The notes under the pieces were generated by a model. It ran no database searches and was not told the DNA's origin. It was given only the letters and a program-made list of their open reading frames with translations. This document shows positions 1 through 10,849 of a stretch of DNA of 64,000 nucleotides, piece after piece (the stretch's first letter is position 1; each line of letters opens with the position of its first letter). Both the position numbers and the translations under genes were made by a program. This DNA comes from Nymphaea colorata (Eukaryota; Streptophyta; Magnoliopsida; Nymphaeales; Nymphaeaceae), in contig NC_045138.2 of the NCBI RefSeq assembly GCF_008831285.2, positions 5,301,205 to 5,365,204 on the forward strand, read 5' to 3'.

Positions 1-199
1 CAAGGTGATTCTTGGGATGGAGTTCCTCAAAGGCCAGAATGCAATGATGTTGCTAAAGAAGATGACCCTTAGTTGAGAGTCATGACTATACATCTAAAAG
101 AAGATGACCCTTAGTTGAGAGTCATTCTCTTAGGTCTAGCCTCTGTCCTGAAGCACTTCGAGGGAGTGATGCACCCGAGCTGTCCAAACACCTACCTCC

Positions 200-1254
200 C
201 AGGCGTGAAGTTGATCATGAGATTGACTTGGTTCCCCAGAGCCAAGCCACCAGCTATGGTCCCCTACAGAATGGGACCGGCCGAACTAAAAGAGCTGCGG
301 AAGCAGCTTGATAATATGCTTGAGTCAGGGATCATCCGTCCCTCTAAGGCACCCTTCGAAGCCCCTATATTGTTTCAGACAAAGCATGATGGCTCCAAGA
401 GACTCTGTGTGGATTTCCGCAATTTGAACAAAGTGGCGGTAAAGAACAAGTATATGTTGCCTTTGATTGCAAACTTATTCGATTAGTTGGGTAAGGCGAG
501 GATCTTTTCAAAGCTAGACCTTTTTTTTGGCTACTGGTAAATCAGAATCCTAGAAGGTGATGAACCAAAGACAACGTGTGTCACCCGATATGGAGCATAT
601 GAGTTCCTAGTCATGCCATTCGGGTTGACGAATGCCCCCGCGACTTTCTCGACTCTCATGAACAAGATATTTTACCCCTACCTTGACAAGTTTGTGGTAG
701 TCTACCTTGATGACATTGTGGTCTTTAGCGGCAACCTAGAGGAGCACGTCGGTCAATTGAGGATAGTGTTCCAGGTACTCAAAGAAAATGATCTCTACGT
801 GAAGAAGGAGATGTGTCTCTTTGGCAAATAAGAAATCAGTTTCCTCGGCCATATTGTAGGAGATGGCCAGCTGCGAATGGACCCAGAGAAAGTGAAAGTT
901 GTTCAAGATTGGAATCTGCCCTCAAATGTGTCTGAATTGCGGTCCTTTCTTGGGTTGGACAATTACTATCGGTGGTTGAACATGGGGTACTCATTGATAG
1001 CGGTGCCCCTCACTGACCTTCTCAAAAAGAATAGATTCTGGATTTGGACTCAGCCTGCCCAAGATGCCTTTGAAGGTTTGAAGCATGCCCTTGTACAAGA
1101 GTCTGTTCTCAGGTTGCCAGATCACTCAAAGCCCTTTGAAGTACACACAGACGCCTCAAATTTTGCCATCAACGGAGTACTAATGCAGGACGGTCACCCG
1201 ATCGCCTGTGAGAGCCGGAAGCTAAAGGACCATGAAATGTGGTACAGTGCATGA
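200..1254 (+). pseudogene. Ty3/gypsy reverse transcriptase domain (with start of RNase H)
   Basis: Reading frames at 115-486, 613-831 and 877-1254 together give a typical gypsy RT: the finger motif [15 protein letters not shown], the MPFGLTNAPATF motif near 613-650, and the catalytic YLDDIVVFS at about 703-729 with both aspartates kept. The connection region RSFLGLDNYYRW and the RNase H start HTDASNFAINGVLMQDGHP follow. Stops at 484-486, 829-831 and 1252-1254 separate the blocks. The retained YLDD with several nonsense codons indicates decay after insertion. Confidence 0.92.
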
Positions 1255-1699
1255 ACGGGAGATGACCGCCATTGTGCATTGCTTGCGCATATGGAGGCAT
1301 TACCTACTGGGGGCAGAGTTTGTCGTCAAGATAGATAATGTCGCCACCAACTACTTCAAGTCCCAGAAGAAGTTAGCTCTGAAGCAGGCTCGTTGGCAGG
1401 AATTCTTGGCGGAGTCTGACTTTGCTTTGGAATAGAAGGTTGGCAAGACCAACGTGGTAGCGGATGCATTGAGTCGAAAGGTAGAACTTGCAGCCTCTCG
1501 AGCGCGGACCTCTAAAGCCCAATTGGAGGGTGCGCTCCTCGAGCGGGTTCGTGAAGGAATGCGGCAAGACTTATCGGCCCAACACTTGGTTGCCTTGGCT
1601 GAAGCAGGGAAGACTCGAAGATTCTGGCTACGAGATGGATTGCTCCTCACCAACGGCGGAAGCATTTTCATGCCGAAGTGCCACGATACGCTTTGGTCT

Positions 1700-2450
1700 G
1701 GCCATTCAGGCTAAGAGTGGACTCTGGCCCTTCTTGAACGGGGGTACTATTGGCCCCAAATGCGCGAGGATGTGGAGATGTATGTGAAGACCTGCCTCAT
1801 CTGCTAGCAGGACAAGAGGAGTAACCAGAAGCCTACCGGCCTGCTCGAGCCTCTTCTTGTTCTGGAGCATCCGTGGGAGAGCATCTCCATGGACTTCATT
1901 GTGAGTCTTCCCAGAGTTGATGGCTACAGCTCTACCGTCGTTGTTGTGGACATGTTTTCTAAGTATACCATGTTCATCCCAACCTTGAAGGAGAGCCCAA
2001 CGGAGAAGACGACAGAGATGTTTGTGAAAAACATCGTGAAGTACTGGAGTGTGCCGAAAAGTATTGTGAGCGATCGCGATGCTTGCTTCACGGGTAAGTT
2101 TAGGCATGAAGTGTTTCGGTTGCTTGGTTCAGACTTGTTATTTTCCACAAGCTTGCTCCCGTAAACTGATGGCCAGACTGAACACATCAATGCCTTGTTG
2201 GAACAGTACCTGCGGCACTTTGTCAATGCCAACCAGAAAAACTGGGTAAAGTTGCTCGATGTTGCCCAATTTTGTTACAACCTATAGAAGAGCGAGTCTT
2301 CCGACCACAACCCCTTCGAAGTAGCCACCGGACAACAACCATTAAAGTCTCATGGTCTTGCTGCCCAAGTAAAGGGAAAACCTAGCTTCACCTACCAGTT
2401 CGTCAGGGACTGGCAAGAACAGACAGAGGTAGGTAAGGCATTCTTGCACA
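1700..2450 (+). pseudogene. Ty3/gypsy integrase core
   Basis: The zinc-binding HHCC end (VKTCLIC) lies near 1783-1805 and is followed by a stop in place of the next codon. The catalytic core reads WESISMDFIVSLP at about 1876, then IVSDRDACFTGKF at about 2062-2100, then TDGQTEH at about 2167-2185 just after a stop at 2161. These supply the expected D, D and E positions of the retroviral-type integrase fold. Further stops (for example near 2287) show it is inactive. Confidence 0.9.
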
Positions 2451-2822
2451 AGGCTGCCAAAAAGATAAACAAATGGACTAACAAGAATCGGAGACCTACT
2501 GAGTTTCGAGGGAGACCAAGTTCTTGTCAAACTATACCCAGACCCCTCGGGTATCTTCTGTGGACGACACCGAGCACTGATCCGGAAGTATGACGGGTTG
2601 TTTACTGTGGTCAAGAGGATTGGAAAGCTTGGAAAGCTTGGAAAGCTAGCATACAAGTTAGACTTTCCACCAGACTTCAAGGTGCATTTTATGTTTCACG
2701 TCTGCAACCTTAAGTCCTTCTATGCCGATGATGAAGATCCGGAGAAAAGCTAGTCGCGACGAGAGCCGATCTTGCAACGAGTTCCTTCGACCCGAAGGGC
2801 CACCGACTGAAAGTTAGACCAG

Positions 2823-2987
2823 ATCCTTCAACACAAAGTCAACTACCTTGGTGAACTGAAGCGATACTTGGTCGAGTGGGTAGATGAAGACCAGCCAACA
2901 TGGGAGTATGCCTTTCATTTGAAGGGAAGCCATTTAGAAGAAGTCAAGATCTACCATGAAGTTGCTAGCGCCGAGGATGGTGCTTGA
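2823..2987 (+). pseudogene. Chromodomain at the C-terminus of the gypsy integrase
   Basis: One uninterrupted frame reads ILQHKVNYLGELKRYLVEWV and continues through DEDQPTWEYAFHLKG to a stop at 2985-2987. The Y-L-V-E-W and P-T-W-E pattern is the chromodomain signature of plant chromoviruses, in which it targets integration to heterochromatin. It lies 16 bp upstream of the inferred LTR. Confidence 0.85.
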
Positions 2988-3003
2988 TTTGAAAAGGGGA
3001 GCT

Positions 3004-3420
3004 TGTTCCCTTGTGTCGTGTCTGTATAGTCATATTTTGCTTTTGCTATATTTTGCTTTGTTTATGTTGAGTCTTGGTATAAATTCAAATGTTCACCTGT
3101 GTCGAAGCACCCTCCCAAAACCGGCCCTAAGTGTAAGATTAGGATTCCTTGTTTTGGATGGTCGGCATGAGAATTCTGTAAGTGGCTTCTACCATCCTTT
3201 GTAAGTAAAGTGTAAAAGCTTACTTACTTTCTCTCGTGATGTACTCAACTATTTAAGTGAATATATTGCGAGTCTTCTTCCCACACTCATTGTATACTTT
3301 GTGTCTTGAGTTTTGAAAAAGCATTCAAGTGATCTGTGCCCACTCGAATAAGGTGAAGGCTTGCTACTTACTAGCGAGAGTTTGCCACGCTGCACGGTTT
3401 GAAGGAGTCGGCCCGTGACA
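3004..3420 (+). repeat. 3' LTR of the Ty3/gypsy element
   Basis: A purine-rich tract GAAAAGGGGAGC lies immediately upstream (2991-3002) and can serve as polypurine tract. The interval starts TGTTCCC and ends GTGACA, giving the TG..CA ends of an LTR. A TATA-like TATAAAT is at 3078-3084. The 5' LTR is outside the window, so the boundaries rest on these ends alone. Confidence 0.6.
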
Positions 3421-3434
3421 CTGGCTGCATATTA

Positions 3435-3645
3435 ATATGAGAAAGTATCAAGAAAAGTTTAAAAAATGAAGTACATGATTGAATATCACTCTTCCCTTAG
3501 ACACTATTATGAAAAAACTACCAAGAGAAGTTTTGAAAACAGAATACATGATTAAATCTTACATGCTAGTATGAGAATGTAGCAAGAGAAGTTTCGAAAA
3601 CTAAGTACATGACTGAATGTGTCTCTTCCCTGGACACTATGTTGT
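3435..3645. repeat. Three degenerate tandem repeats of about 65-75 bp
   Basis: Three successive units share the order ATGAGAAagTA..CAAGAgAAGTTT..AAAA..AAGTACATGA, beginning near 3435, 3506 and 3571. The first and third also share CTCTTCCCT.GACACTAT. They lie just downstream of the LTR and carry no coding signal. Confidence 0.7.
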
Positions 3646-4560
3646 CGTTTTGACCGTCTTTGGGAGTGGCATAGCCACATGTGGGCTAAGCTGCCCCAGA
3701 CCAGCTCTTTAAAATTTCTTTATTTTTACATAGCAAACTTAATATTTTTTTTCTTTTATACATATATAAGTGCCCCCTAAAGATATAAATGTTTTTAAAC
3801 AAGCTGCTCTTTGAATTACAAACACAATGGCATTATTTTTATCTAATGATATGGACAAGGCTATATCCATTCCAAATTAAATAGCTTCATGAACTCATTT
3901 AAATGGTTGCTACTGAAAGAAATGAGGCATGACAGTGTAGAACTTCCAAATGAACAAATTTTCAGATTGGTAGAAATGATACATCTCATATATGCAATAA
4001 AAAAAGGCAATAGGCCGATCTACCTCTCAAGATCTTGTGAGTTTCAATCCATTGACGCGTCCAAGACATGATATTTGATGAAAGACACTAAAAGAATGAG
4101 ATGCACAAATGACTTATGTTGATGTTTGTGGAATCACTCACATCAAAACTATTCAATTAGGTGGTCAACTTTGTCTAGTATATTGTTCACCAAGTATTGC
4201 TTCAAACTTAAATTATTGTTATCTATACATTCATTTTTTTTCAGGTCAATGAAGTAATAGTGTAGTCAACTTTTTGGAATTGACATGCCGAGCATAGCTA
4301 GTTGGATTGAGGGGCGCTCTGATGGTACATCCTTAGTTTCATTCTTATGGGAGCCACTTCTCTAGACTTTGGAAAGAAAGGAACTAAAATGTGCATCGAA
4401 GAAGTTGGAATGATCTCATCATTTCCCAGATTTGAAACATAGGTCATCTGCGAATACCTGTGGCCACTTCGGTTAGAATCAAGTAGTAGTATCATGTGCA
4501 TATCATGGTGCATCTTTGACTCCCATTTCCAGTGGTGGAGTTAAGAATATCTCTTTTAGT
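3646..4560. other. AT-rich spacer, no gene seen
   Basis: No recognisable protein or RNA gene. The part at about 3655-3810 resembles the small TIR element at 5886-6060: both have GTGGCA.AG, then an AT-rich middle with TTTTTACATA and GTGCCCC.TAAGATAT.AAT. It may be a diverged copy. Short open frames here have no recognisable similarity. Confidence 0.5.
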
Positions 4561-5011
4561 AAGGATGTCAATACATTCGAGATATCCAACCAAACCATTT
4601 TGAAAAACCAGTTATAGAAAAAAAATATAATGTCCAATTGAAAAATCGGATCAGGTTTGGATTTAAGGAATGACATTCTATTGGATTCAGATTCAGATTC
4701 AGATTCAGATATATATAAATATTTGATCAGATTCAAATTCAGATTGGATTTGGTTTTAAACAAATATCATACATCTAACACTCTTATATATTGAAAGTCA
4801 GCTAGATTTGGTTCAAAATTCGGATTTGGAAGTGAATGCAAAGTTGGATTCAGATCATATTCAGTTGCAAAATTGAATTTCAGACTTAGATATGACTTTT
4901 ATTCATTCATGTTCAAATCAGAATTCAAATATGAACACGTGAATATTTGAAAAAGCAGCTACATATGGTTAAGAGTATATTTTATTCGTATCTGATCCGT
5001 TGACATCCCTT
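4561..5011. mobile_element. Non-autonomous TIR element or MITE, copy A
   Basis: The left end AAGGATGTCAA and right end TTGACATCCCTT form an imperfect terminal inverted repeat. The 451-bp interior is AT-rich and contains runs of a 6-bp unit (GATTCA, about 4683-4710), with no coding capacity. A related element (5323-5735) lies downstream. The superfamily is not determinable from the ends alone. Confidence 0.55.
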
Positions 5012-5322
5012 TCGCTGATGGCATATGACAAGCAAACCTGGGTGGCAGCTCCTATGGATAGATCCACAATCCAAGTCCACTCCTCATTAAAAAGCTGTTG
5101 ACCCTGCCAGCAACTGCTCATACCAGCCCACATCTGGCTTATTTGCTGCTCTTTTTTGCCATTGATATGCGTAAGAAAGAGTGTATCAGTCACCTCTTTG
5201 CGATGCTAAGCTTGCCTATTGCATTCCTTCCAATTGCAAATCTCATGCTCATTCATTTCTCAGGGGCTGCATGTTTGTCTTCTGATTGTTGAGTTGAGTT
5301 GGACAATTTATGTGGATATAGT
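5012..5322. other. Spacer between two related TIR elements, no gene seen
   Basis: About 310 bp without recognisable gene, RNA or repeat. It separates the two GGATGTCA-ended elements. Confidence 0.5.
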
Positions 5323-5735
5323 AAGGATGTCAGCAGATCACATTTGAATCAGATATACTTTTAACCGTATCAACTTTTCTGGATATTCACATCTTCATAT
5401 TTGAAAAACAAAGAAATTTATATCTGAATCCAAATTCAAAGTCTGATTTCACAATTGACTTTGACATTCATATCTAAATCTGAATCCAAATTTTGGACCA
5501 AATTTAGCCATTTTTTAGAATTTAAGAGCATTACATATAGGATATTTCTTTAAAAATAAATCTGATGAATCTGAATATGATCGGATATTATGTATATCTG
5601 AATCCAATCATATGTCATTTCTTAAATACAAAAATGATTTGACTTATTAACCAGATATTTTCTTTTATAATATCTGATTTTTTTTTACATAGTTTGGTCA
5701 GATATCTGATCGAAATCAGATATACTGACATCTCT
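5323..5735. mobile_element. Non-autonomous TIR element or MITE, copy B
   Basis: Starts AAGGATGTCAGCAGATC and ends near ACTGACATCTCT, matching the ends of the element at 4561-5011. The interior is again rich in GAATC, ATCTGA and AATTCAAA words. TATAG occurs just before the left end and just after the right end; whether it is a target duplication depends on the exact ends. Confidence 0.5.
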
Positions 5736-5885
5736 ACATATAGAGTAATTAGCAGCTCAGGTTTCCTATGGAAGATGGTGGGAGTTAGGCTCCGGACTTG
5801 TATTAACAAAAAATGGTACTTACAGCTGCCAAAAATGGGGATCCATAGCGTGTAGACCATAGTGAAAACTTAGCTATTGTGACCG

Positions 5886-6060
5886 AGTGGCAGAGCTACA
5901 TTATTGCTAGTGTGGGCACTTTCCCATACCAACCCAAAAAATTATGCTATTTACATACAAAAACTTCATTAATTTTCAGTTTTTTACATATCAGTGCCCC
6001 TTAAGATATGAATCTTACAGTTGAAGTGCCTCTCAACTAGAAATTTCTAGCTCTACCACT
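5886..6060. mobile_element. Small MITE with AGTGGYAGAGCTA inverted ends
   Basis: The left end AGTGGCAGAGCTAC (5886) and right end TAGCTCTACCACT (to 6060) are inverted repeats with one mismatch. The AT-rich middle contains TTTTTACATATCAGTGCCCC, a string also found near 3740-3775. Confidence 0.6.
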
Positions 6061-6257
6061 GACTGCAACCATAAATACATGTAATGAGATTTTAGGAAGA
6101 GTGGAGATGTACCCCTTTTGGCTCATATGGGGCTTCCCATAGTTTTAACTTGTTAAATTTGTTAAACAAAATAAGAAAAAACGTCACAATGTTTTGCATT
6201 TTTCCTGTTTGGGAGAGCAGAATTAGTATTTGAAGTCACTTTTATTTACAATAAAGT

Positions 6258-6362
6258 CCCCATAAAGTCTAAGTCTGCTTTTGGTGCCTTCGAAAAGGTA
6301 CCTACATTATGCATCAATTTGCATATTGGTGCCTCCCTTTTGCAGTATGGGGAGTTGACACA
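6258..6362. repeat. Direct repeat, left copy, flanking a GH1 exon fragment
   Basis: About 105 bp from CCCCATAAAGTCTAAGTC to GAGTTGACACA recur at 7533-7634 in the same orientation with around ten differences and two small indels. The two copies bracket 1.2 kb that contains the isolated GH1 exon. The sequence carries no gene I recognise. Confidence 0.75.
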
Positions 6363-6365
6363 GTT

Positions 6366-6412
6366 AAGGGTGGGCATCGGGCCAGGCCGGGCCGGGCTTG
6401 ATACATCTCACA
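6366..6412. mobile_element. Short fragment of a GGGCC-rich hAT-like element
   Basis: AAGGGTGGGCATCGGGCCAG continues into GGCCGGGCCGGGCTTG. This matches the left end of the element starting at about 23685 and resembles that of the element at 39509. Only an end fragment is present, abutting the direct repeat at 6258-6362. Confidence 0.5.
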
Positions 6413-7063
6413 AAACTTGATGCAGCCACTGGCAGACGGGCTTGATGACAAGAGTGACCAGCAACATTATTAGGGCGTCCAATGGGAAGTTCCCTATCAC
6501 TATGATTTCTTCTTTGCCACCAGTTTCTTCCTCTATTTAAAATCTTTTCCGCTTCCCTGCAAGTAAAATAACTTTTAGGATAAAAACCAAAAACTAGAAA
6601 CTGCTAAAATGACTGTAGTAGTAAAGATGCAGAAAGCAAGAAAGATAATTATTTTTATCCTAGAAGTCAATTAGAAGTCATTTTTTAAAGAATTAGAATA
6701 CGTCAGATTTCTTAGTTGGATGTTAGATTATTTTTTCATATCCGACTTATTTAAAGCAATTTGGACAATGGATATTCAATTCAAATGCAATCCATTGACA
6801 TATGATCAATCAATCATTAATCTCATCAATAAACCTACTAGCAAGGGAAGACTTGTGTGTAGCTGGGTAGAAGGAAAGAGGGAATTTAGAATCAAATTTA
6901 TTACTTTTATTATAACACTATTTTCAGTAACACATTTGGGTTCTAGAGCTAACATTTTAAATGCACAAGTACAATTAATACACCACCAGAACACAAGACA
7001 ACCTTTCCCTTTTTTTTCACACAATAAATATTACAATCAGATGTAAATGAATGAATGAATCGA
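6413..7063. other. Spacer, no gene seen
   Basis: About 650 bp of AT-rich sequence. Open frames on both strands around 6720-7046 are mutual shadows with no recognisable similarity. It lies downstream of the GH1 exon fragment on the minus strand and may include its 3' flank. Confidence 0.4.
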
Positions 7064-7215
7064 TTACCTTGATTTCAGGAAATCTGTGAACCACTTCACT
7101 GAGTCCTTGGCATGCCTGGTCAAGTTATTGTTGTAGTCCACAAAGTAGAGCCTGAACCTTGATGTGAAGCCAGCAGTCCACTCCCAATTGTCCAGGAGTG
7201 ACCACACAAAGTACC
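7064..7215 (-). pseudogene. Isolated last exon of a glycosyl hydrolase family 1 beta-glucosidase
   Basis: On the minus strand, after an AG acceptor, the exon reads [13 protein letters not shown], then [17 protein letters not shown], and ends [10 protein letters not shown] followed by TAA (7066-7064). This is the conserved C-terminal segment of plant GH1 beta-glucosidases; the W-S-L-L-D-N-W-E-W block lines the glucose-binding pocket. The usual RFGLYYVDY appears here as RFRLYFVDY. No other GH1 exon could be recognised on the minus strand up to the retrotransposon at 8723, and GH1 genes normally have about a dozen more exons. It is therefore a gene relic or a captured exon. Family identity is near certain; loss of function is inferred from isolation. 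Confidence 0.85.
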
Positions 7216-7532
7216 CTTCCGAACAATTTCAGAAAAGAGCACTTGTAAGAAAGTCACTGACATTTTTTAAGCGGCTGTTAGTGACGGTATGATACCGTTC
7301 CATGCATCTGTTCCAAAAAGTGGGTCAGATTAGTCCAATATTTTTAAAGTGTCTAATGAATCTAATCAATTTTTGTGTTAGATGTATGAGACAGTCACAT
7401 AACGTTATTATTCTTAAATGGCTCCTAGATTCCTTTTCCAAACTCTTGAATGTATTTTTGTCCTTGTAATCAAGTGTAAGGGTTAAGTTGTGCTTCCCTT
7501 AAAATAATGCTTCCCTTAAAATAATCTAACAT

Positions 7533-7634
7533 CCCCATAAAGTCCAAGTCTGCTTTTGGTGCCTTGAAAAGGTACCCATTATGCATCAATCTGCATATCG
7601 GTGCCTCTCTTTTGCAGCACAGGGAGTTGACACA
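7533..7634. repeat. Direct repeat, right copy, flanking the GH1 exon fragment
   Basis: Same sequence as 6258-6362 in the same orientation (CCCCATAAAGTCCAAGTC to GAGTTGACACA). No target duplication was identified outside the pair. Confidence 0.75.
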
Positions 7635-8717
7635 ATGGAGATTTGAAACGGAAACTAGCAGCCTACCCGCCCTCACCCGCCTTATGCACCAACACCCTTG
7701 GGGATGCAGTTCCCCTTTGTGGAGCCTATGTACTCCTGCGGAAGCTAGGATAAATGTCGTGTACTGTGATACTAAGAGTTGTGCATGTAATAACTTTGTT
7801 TTTTTTTTTGGCATATACAATGGACACAAAAAGACTTTTGAGAGAAGCTCAAATGCTTGTTCATGTTATCCCTGTTCTAACTCTACCTGTTCTACAGGGT
7901 TTTCCATCGATATTTTTTGGTGATATTTCCAGTGTTTTCTTTACTAGAACTTTTTATGTTGTTTTGTTTGGTTAAAATCTTACTTTTTGCACACACACAC
8001 ACTCAGCCATATCCTTGTATACAAATTCTTGCAAGTGTTTCACACCTTTACTCATATTAGAACTTGTACACGTACCTATGTGACATTGCATGATATGTAA
8101 TTGTTGTCAACATAAATACAGTATGTCATAGTTGAATGACATGTTTAAGGGCATCCAAACTAGTTTACATTTGAAAACTGTAAAATACCAAAAGAAGCAT
8201 TTGGTATGGATTGAAGTAGATTCATGGAACAGTACTACATTTAAGAGTTTCATGAATATACCCAAATCTATAGCAGAAACTAATACATAGAGTACTATCA
8301 TAGTATTCATGCTACCAAACACTATAAAAAAGAGTTATGCATAAGGAGCCATTTGAAAATTAAGCTACGCTGTGGTATATGGAGCCTGGCAACAAAAGGT
8401 TTGAGGTTTGTTCAGTTTTTGTAGATCACCATTAATTGCATTCATTTGGTTCTATATTTTGACTGAAGAATCATGCCATAATCAATAACTTCCACAAGAA
8501 CATATAAACATGTGTTTGATTACTCCAATCCCTTCTTCTTGACAAAGATATAAGATCCGTTTCAAAATTTTATGAAATACATAATAAATTTGTAATTTCG
8601 AGCATTCCATTCTGTTGATCAGAAGCACTCATGACTTTACAGCCACCTAACATTGGCCACTCAGAGTACAATCTTCCTTGACCCAATCAGTGAAAACTAA
8701 GTACGCATACATATGTC
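7635..8717. other. Spacer upstream of the tandem copia array, no gene seen
   Basis: About 1.1 kb of AT-rich sequence with no recognised gene. It includes a short CA repeat near 7990. The last five bases (8718-8722, AAACA) are the target site of the retrotransposon. Confidence 0.5.
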
Positions 8718-8722
8718 AAACA
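8718..8722. repeat. Left target-site duplication AAACA of the copia array
   Basis: AAACA directly abuts the TG of the left LTR at 8723 and is repeated at 20315-20319 after the last LTR. Confidence 0.88.
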
Positions 8723-9198
8723 TGTTGGGATTTCTCCCCATTTCGCATATACAAAACCAAACGTATATACCCTAAAACAGGATCATGCTCATGCTAAATC
8801 ATTGAATCAAACATAACCTTAAACTTAAAGCGGAAGCGTACCTGAATCCATCTGATCTGGTGCACGGGAAGATCGCAGCATGGTCTTCCAGGGTACGTGC
8901 GGCGCGCTTGAGGTCTCTCTCAGATGGGGAAGAGGAAAACCCTAGAAACCAATGTTTCAGGCAACCCTTGCACGACCCGAGGGACCACTACCATTATATA
9001 ATAAGGACAATTACGGATTCCACCCATCAAAGAGTCCGTAATTCCGTACTGGTATCTATACATTTCAAAATTATCTCATACCATCTAAAATGACGTAATA
9101 TCCCAAATTGCAATCACTTAAGCGGATATTTACGTTAAGACAGCCATAATGTCTGAAATTCCTCATAGACATATGTCGGCCCACCAAATGATCTTACA
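8723..9198 (-). repeat. LTR 1 (3' LTR of unit 1)
   Basis: 476 bp, TGTTGGG to CTTACA on the plus strand. By eye it differs from the middle LTR at about five positions and from the right LTR at about ten. A TATA-like TATATAA is on the minus strand at 9000-8994, with the CCACCCATC-bearing segment in the putative transcribed part. The polypurine tract AAGTGGGAGAT lies at 9199-9209 on the minus strand. Confidence 0.92.
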
Positions 9199-9589
9199 AT
9201 CTCCCACTTGGGCCAAATATGTCTTAATACATTCAGACATTACACAAAACCTTAAGAGCTCATAACTGCTATCTTATTAAACGTCATTTCACCAATCTCG
9301 TCCATGATCATATCAACACAAAACCAAAGCGGCTTTCGCTATATCAAAAGTTAGCTAAACTTTCAATGATTACAAATGTTAACATAACCAATGACATAGA
9401 TCTGATATGGATGTATAGCATGAGAATTACATGCAATGTGATTACAACATGTCTATTCTCAACTGGTCCAACTTTAAAAACTTTATGAAGATCAAAACAT
9501 AAACAAAGAATGGAACCAAAGAACTTTAAACTTTATTTTGCATAAAACTGAATACGTGTCCATACATTAGAGCAAACAAAATACAAACT

Positions 9590-10560
9590 CCCACTAAATC
9601 AGCACATCATCCAAGGATAACACCCCATACGAACAACATGTTCGTGAAAGACCTTTGTGTTAAACCCTTGGCAAGCGAATCCGCAATTCATATAGTTTGT
9701 CCCAATATGCTCTAAAGACACTTGACCATTCTGTATCCCCTCTTTAACAGCCCAAAAACTTAATGTTGATGTGCTTCGACTTTGACAAACTGTGGCTGTT
9801 ATAAGAGTATATGACTACTGAATTATTGTCACGCAACAACCTTAGCGGTCTTTCTATACCATACATAATACGCAGCCTCGTGACAAAATTCTGCAATCAC
9901 AAAACCTGATTGGATGTCATTATCTTGGCACCCAGCAAAGTCAGAATATGAATACCCAATGATCTCCCACTGGTCTGACATCTTGTATGTAAGCATAAAA
10001 TCTTATGTTCTTTTCATGTACCTCAAAACTCTTTTTGACTGCTATTTAATGATCCATACCAGGATCACTTAAGTATCTGCCTAACATTTCAATGATAAAT
10101 GCAATATCCGGACGAGTACAAACCTGAACATACATAAGGCTTCCCATAACAGACGAATAGGGAATCCTTTCAATTTCCTTAGATTCGATTTCACTTTTAG
10201 GGCACTGTTTGAGACTAAACTTGTCTCTATTAGCAACTGGAGTATCTTCTGGTTTACAATCTTTCATGCCATATTGCTGAAGCACCTTATCAATGTAGGT
10301 CTTTTGTGATAATCCAAGAATACCCCGAGAACGATCTCGAAATATTTGGATTCCTAATACAAAAGATGCACAACCAAGATCCTTCATGTCAAATTGTGTT
10401 GACAAAAATTCTTAGTTTCATGCAATATGCCCACATCATTACTTGTCAGCAATAAATTATTGACATATAAAACCAGAAAGATAAATTTGCCTCACTGAAG
10501 TTTTGGTATACACATTCATCAACCATATTAGTCTCGAAACCAAATGAAACTATATTTTAA
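9590..10560 (-). pseudogene. Unit 1: Ty1/copia reverse transcriptase (C-terminal part) and RNase H remnant
   Basis: On the minus strand the RT reads FLVLYVNNLLLTSNDVGILH, then MKDLGCASFVLGIQIFRDRS, ILGLSQKTYIDKVLQQYGM and VCTRPDIAFIIEMLGRYL (10405-10046). Toward lower coordinates RNase H survives as broken frames (GYSYSDFAGCQD, then IADSLAKGLTQRSF). The catalytic pair normally written YVDD is YVNN here (plus 10456-10467), removing both metal-binding aspartates. The N-terminal half of RT is mostly gone. Confidence 0.9.
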
Positions 10561-10849
10561 TGAAATTTGTAATACCATTGATTGGAAAGCTTGCTTTAGT
10601 CCATATATGGATTTCCTTTGTGACACCTCTACTTAATTTTCTTGAGGTTGTTGAGTTTGTTCTTAAGTATGGAGATCGACATCATTGCTTTTTTCTGAAT
10701 AGAGTGGACTCAGGTCCCTCTTCAAAAGCAATGCTTCTAACTTGATCACCTCCCCAAACTCAATATCCTCAAAGAAAAAAAGGACAATTCCATTTTAAAG
10801 AAAGACTTACTGAATGGATTATAAAACTTATAACCCCTTAATGTTTGTT

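Larger units (their letters stand above)
1..2987 (+). pseudogene. Ty3/gypsy chromovirus pol polyprotein, decayed and 5'-truncated by the window edge
   Basis: This is the remains of a Ty3/gypsy polyprotein reading left to right. In order it shows the end of a retropepsin-like region (1-60, ILGMEFLKG), reverse transcriptase (about 200-1010), RNase H (about 1090-1500), integrase (about 1700-2450) and a C-terminal chromodomain (2823-2987). Stops and frameshifts interrupt it at many points, for example the TAG at 484-486 and stops near 829, 1252, 1432 and 2161, so no full product can be made. The chromodomain places it among plant chromoviruses. A 53-bp partial duplication at about 50-125 (repeat of AAGATGACCCTTAGTTGAGA) interrupts the protease-RT linker. 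A putative 3' LTR follows at 3004. Domain identity is very secure; the exact clade is inference. Confidence 0.93.

Noticed and set aside
7470-7975. Overlapping open frames on both strands near 7.5-7.9 kb as genes
   Set aside because: They are mutual shadows, partly inside the 7533-7634 direct repeat, with no recognisable similarity.
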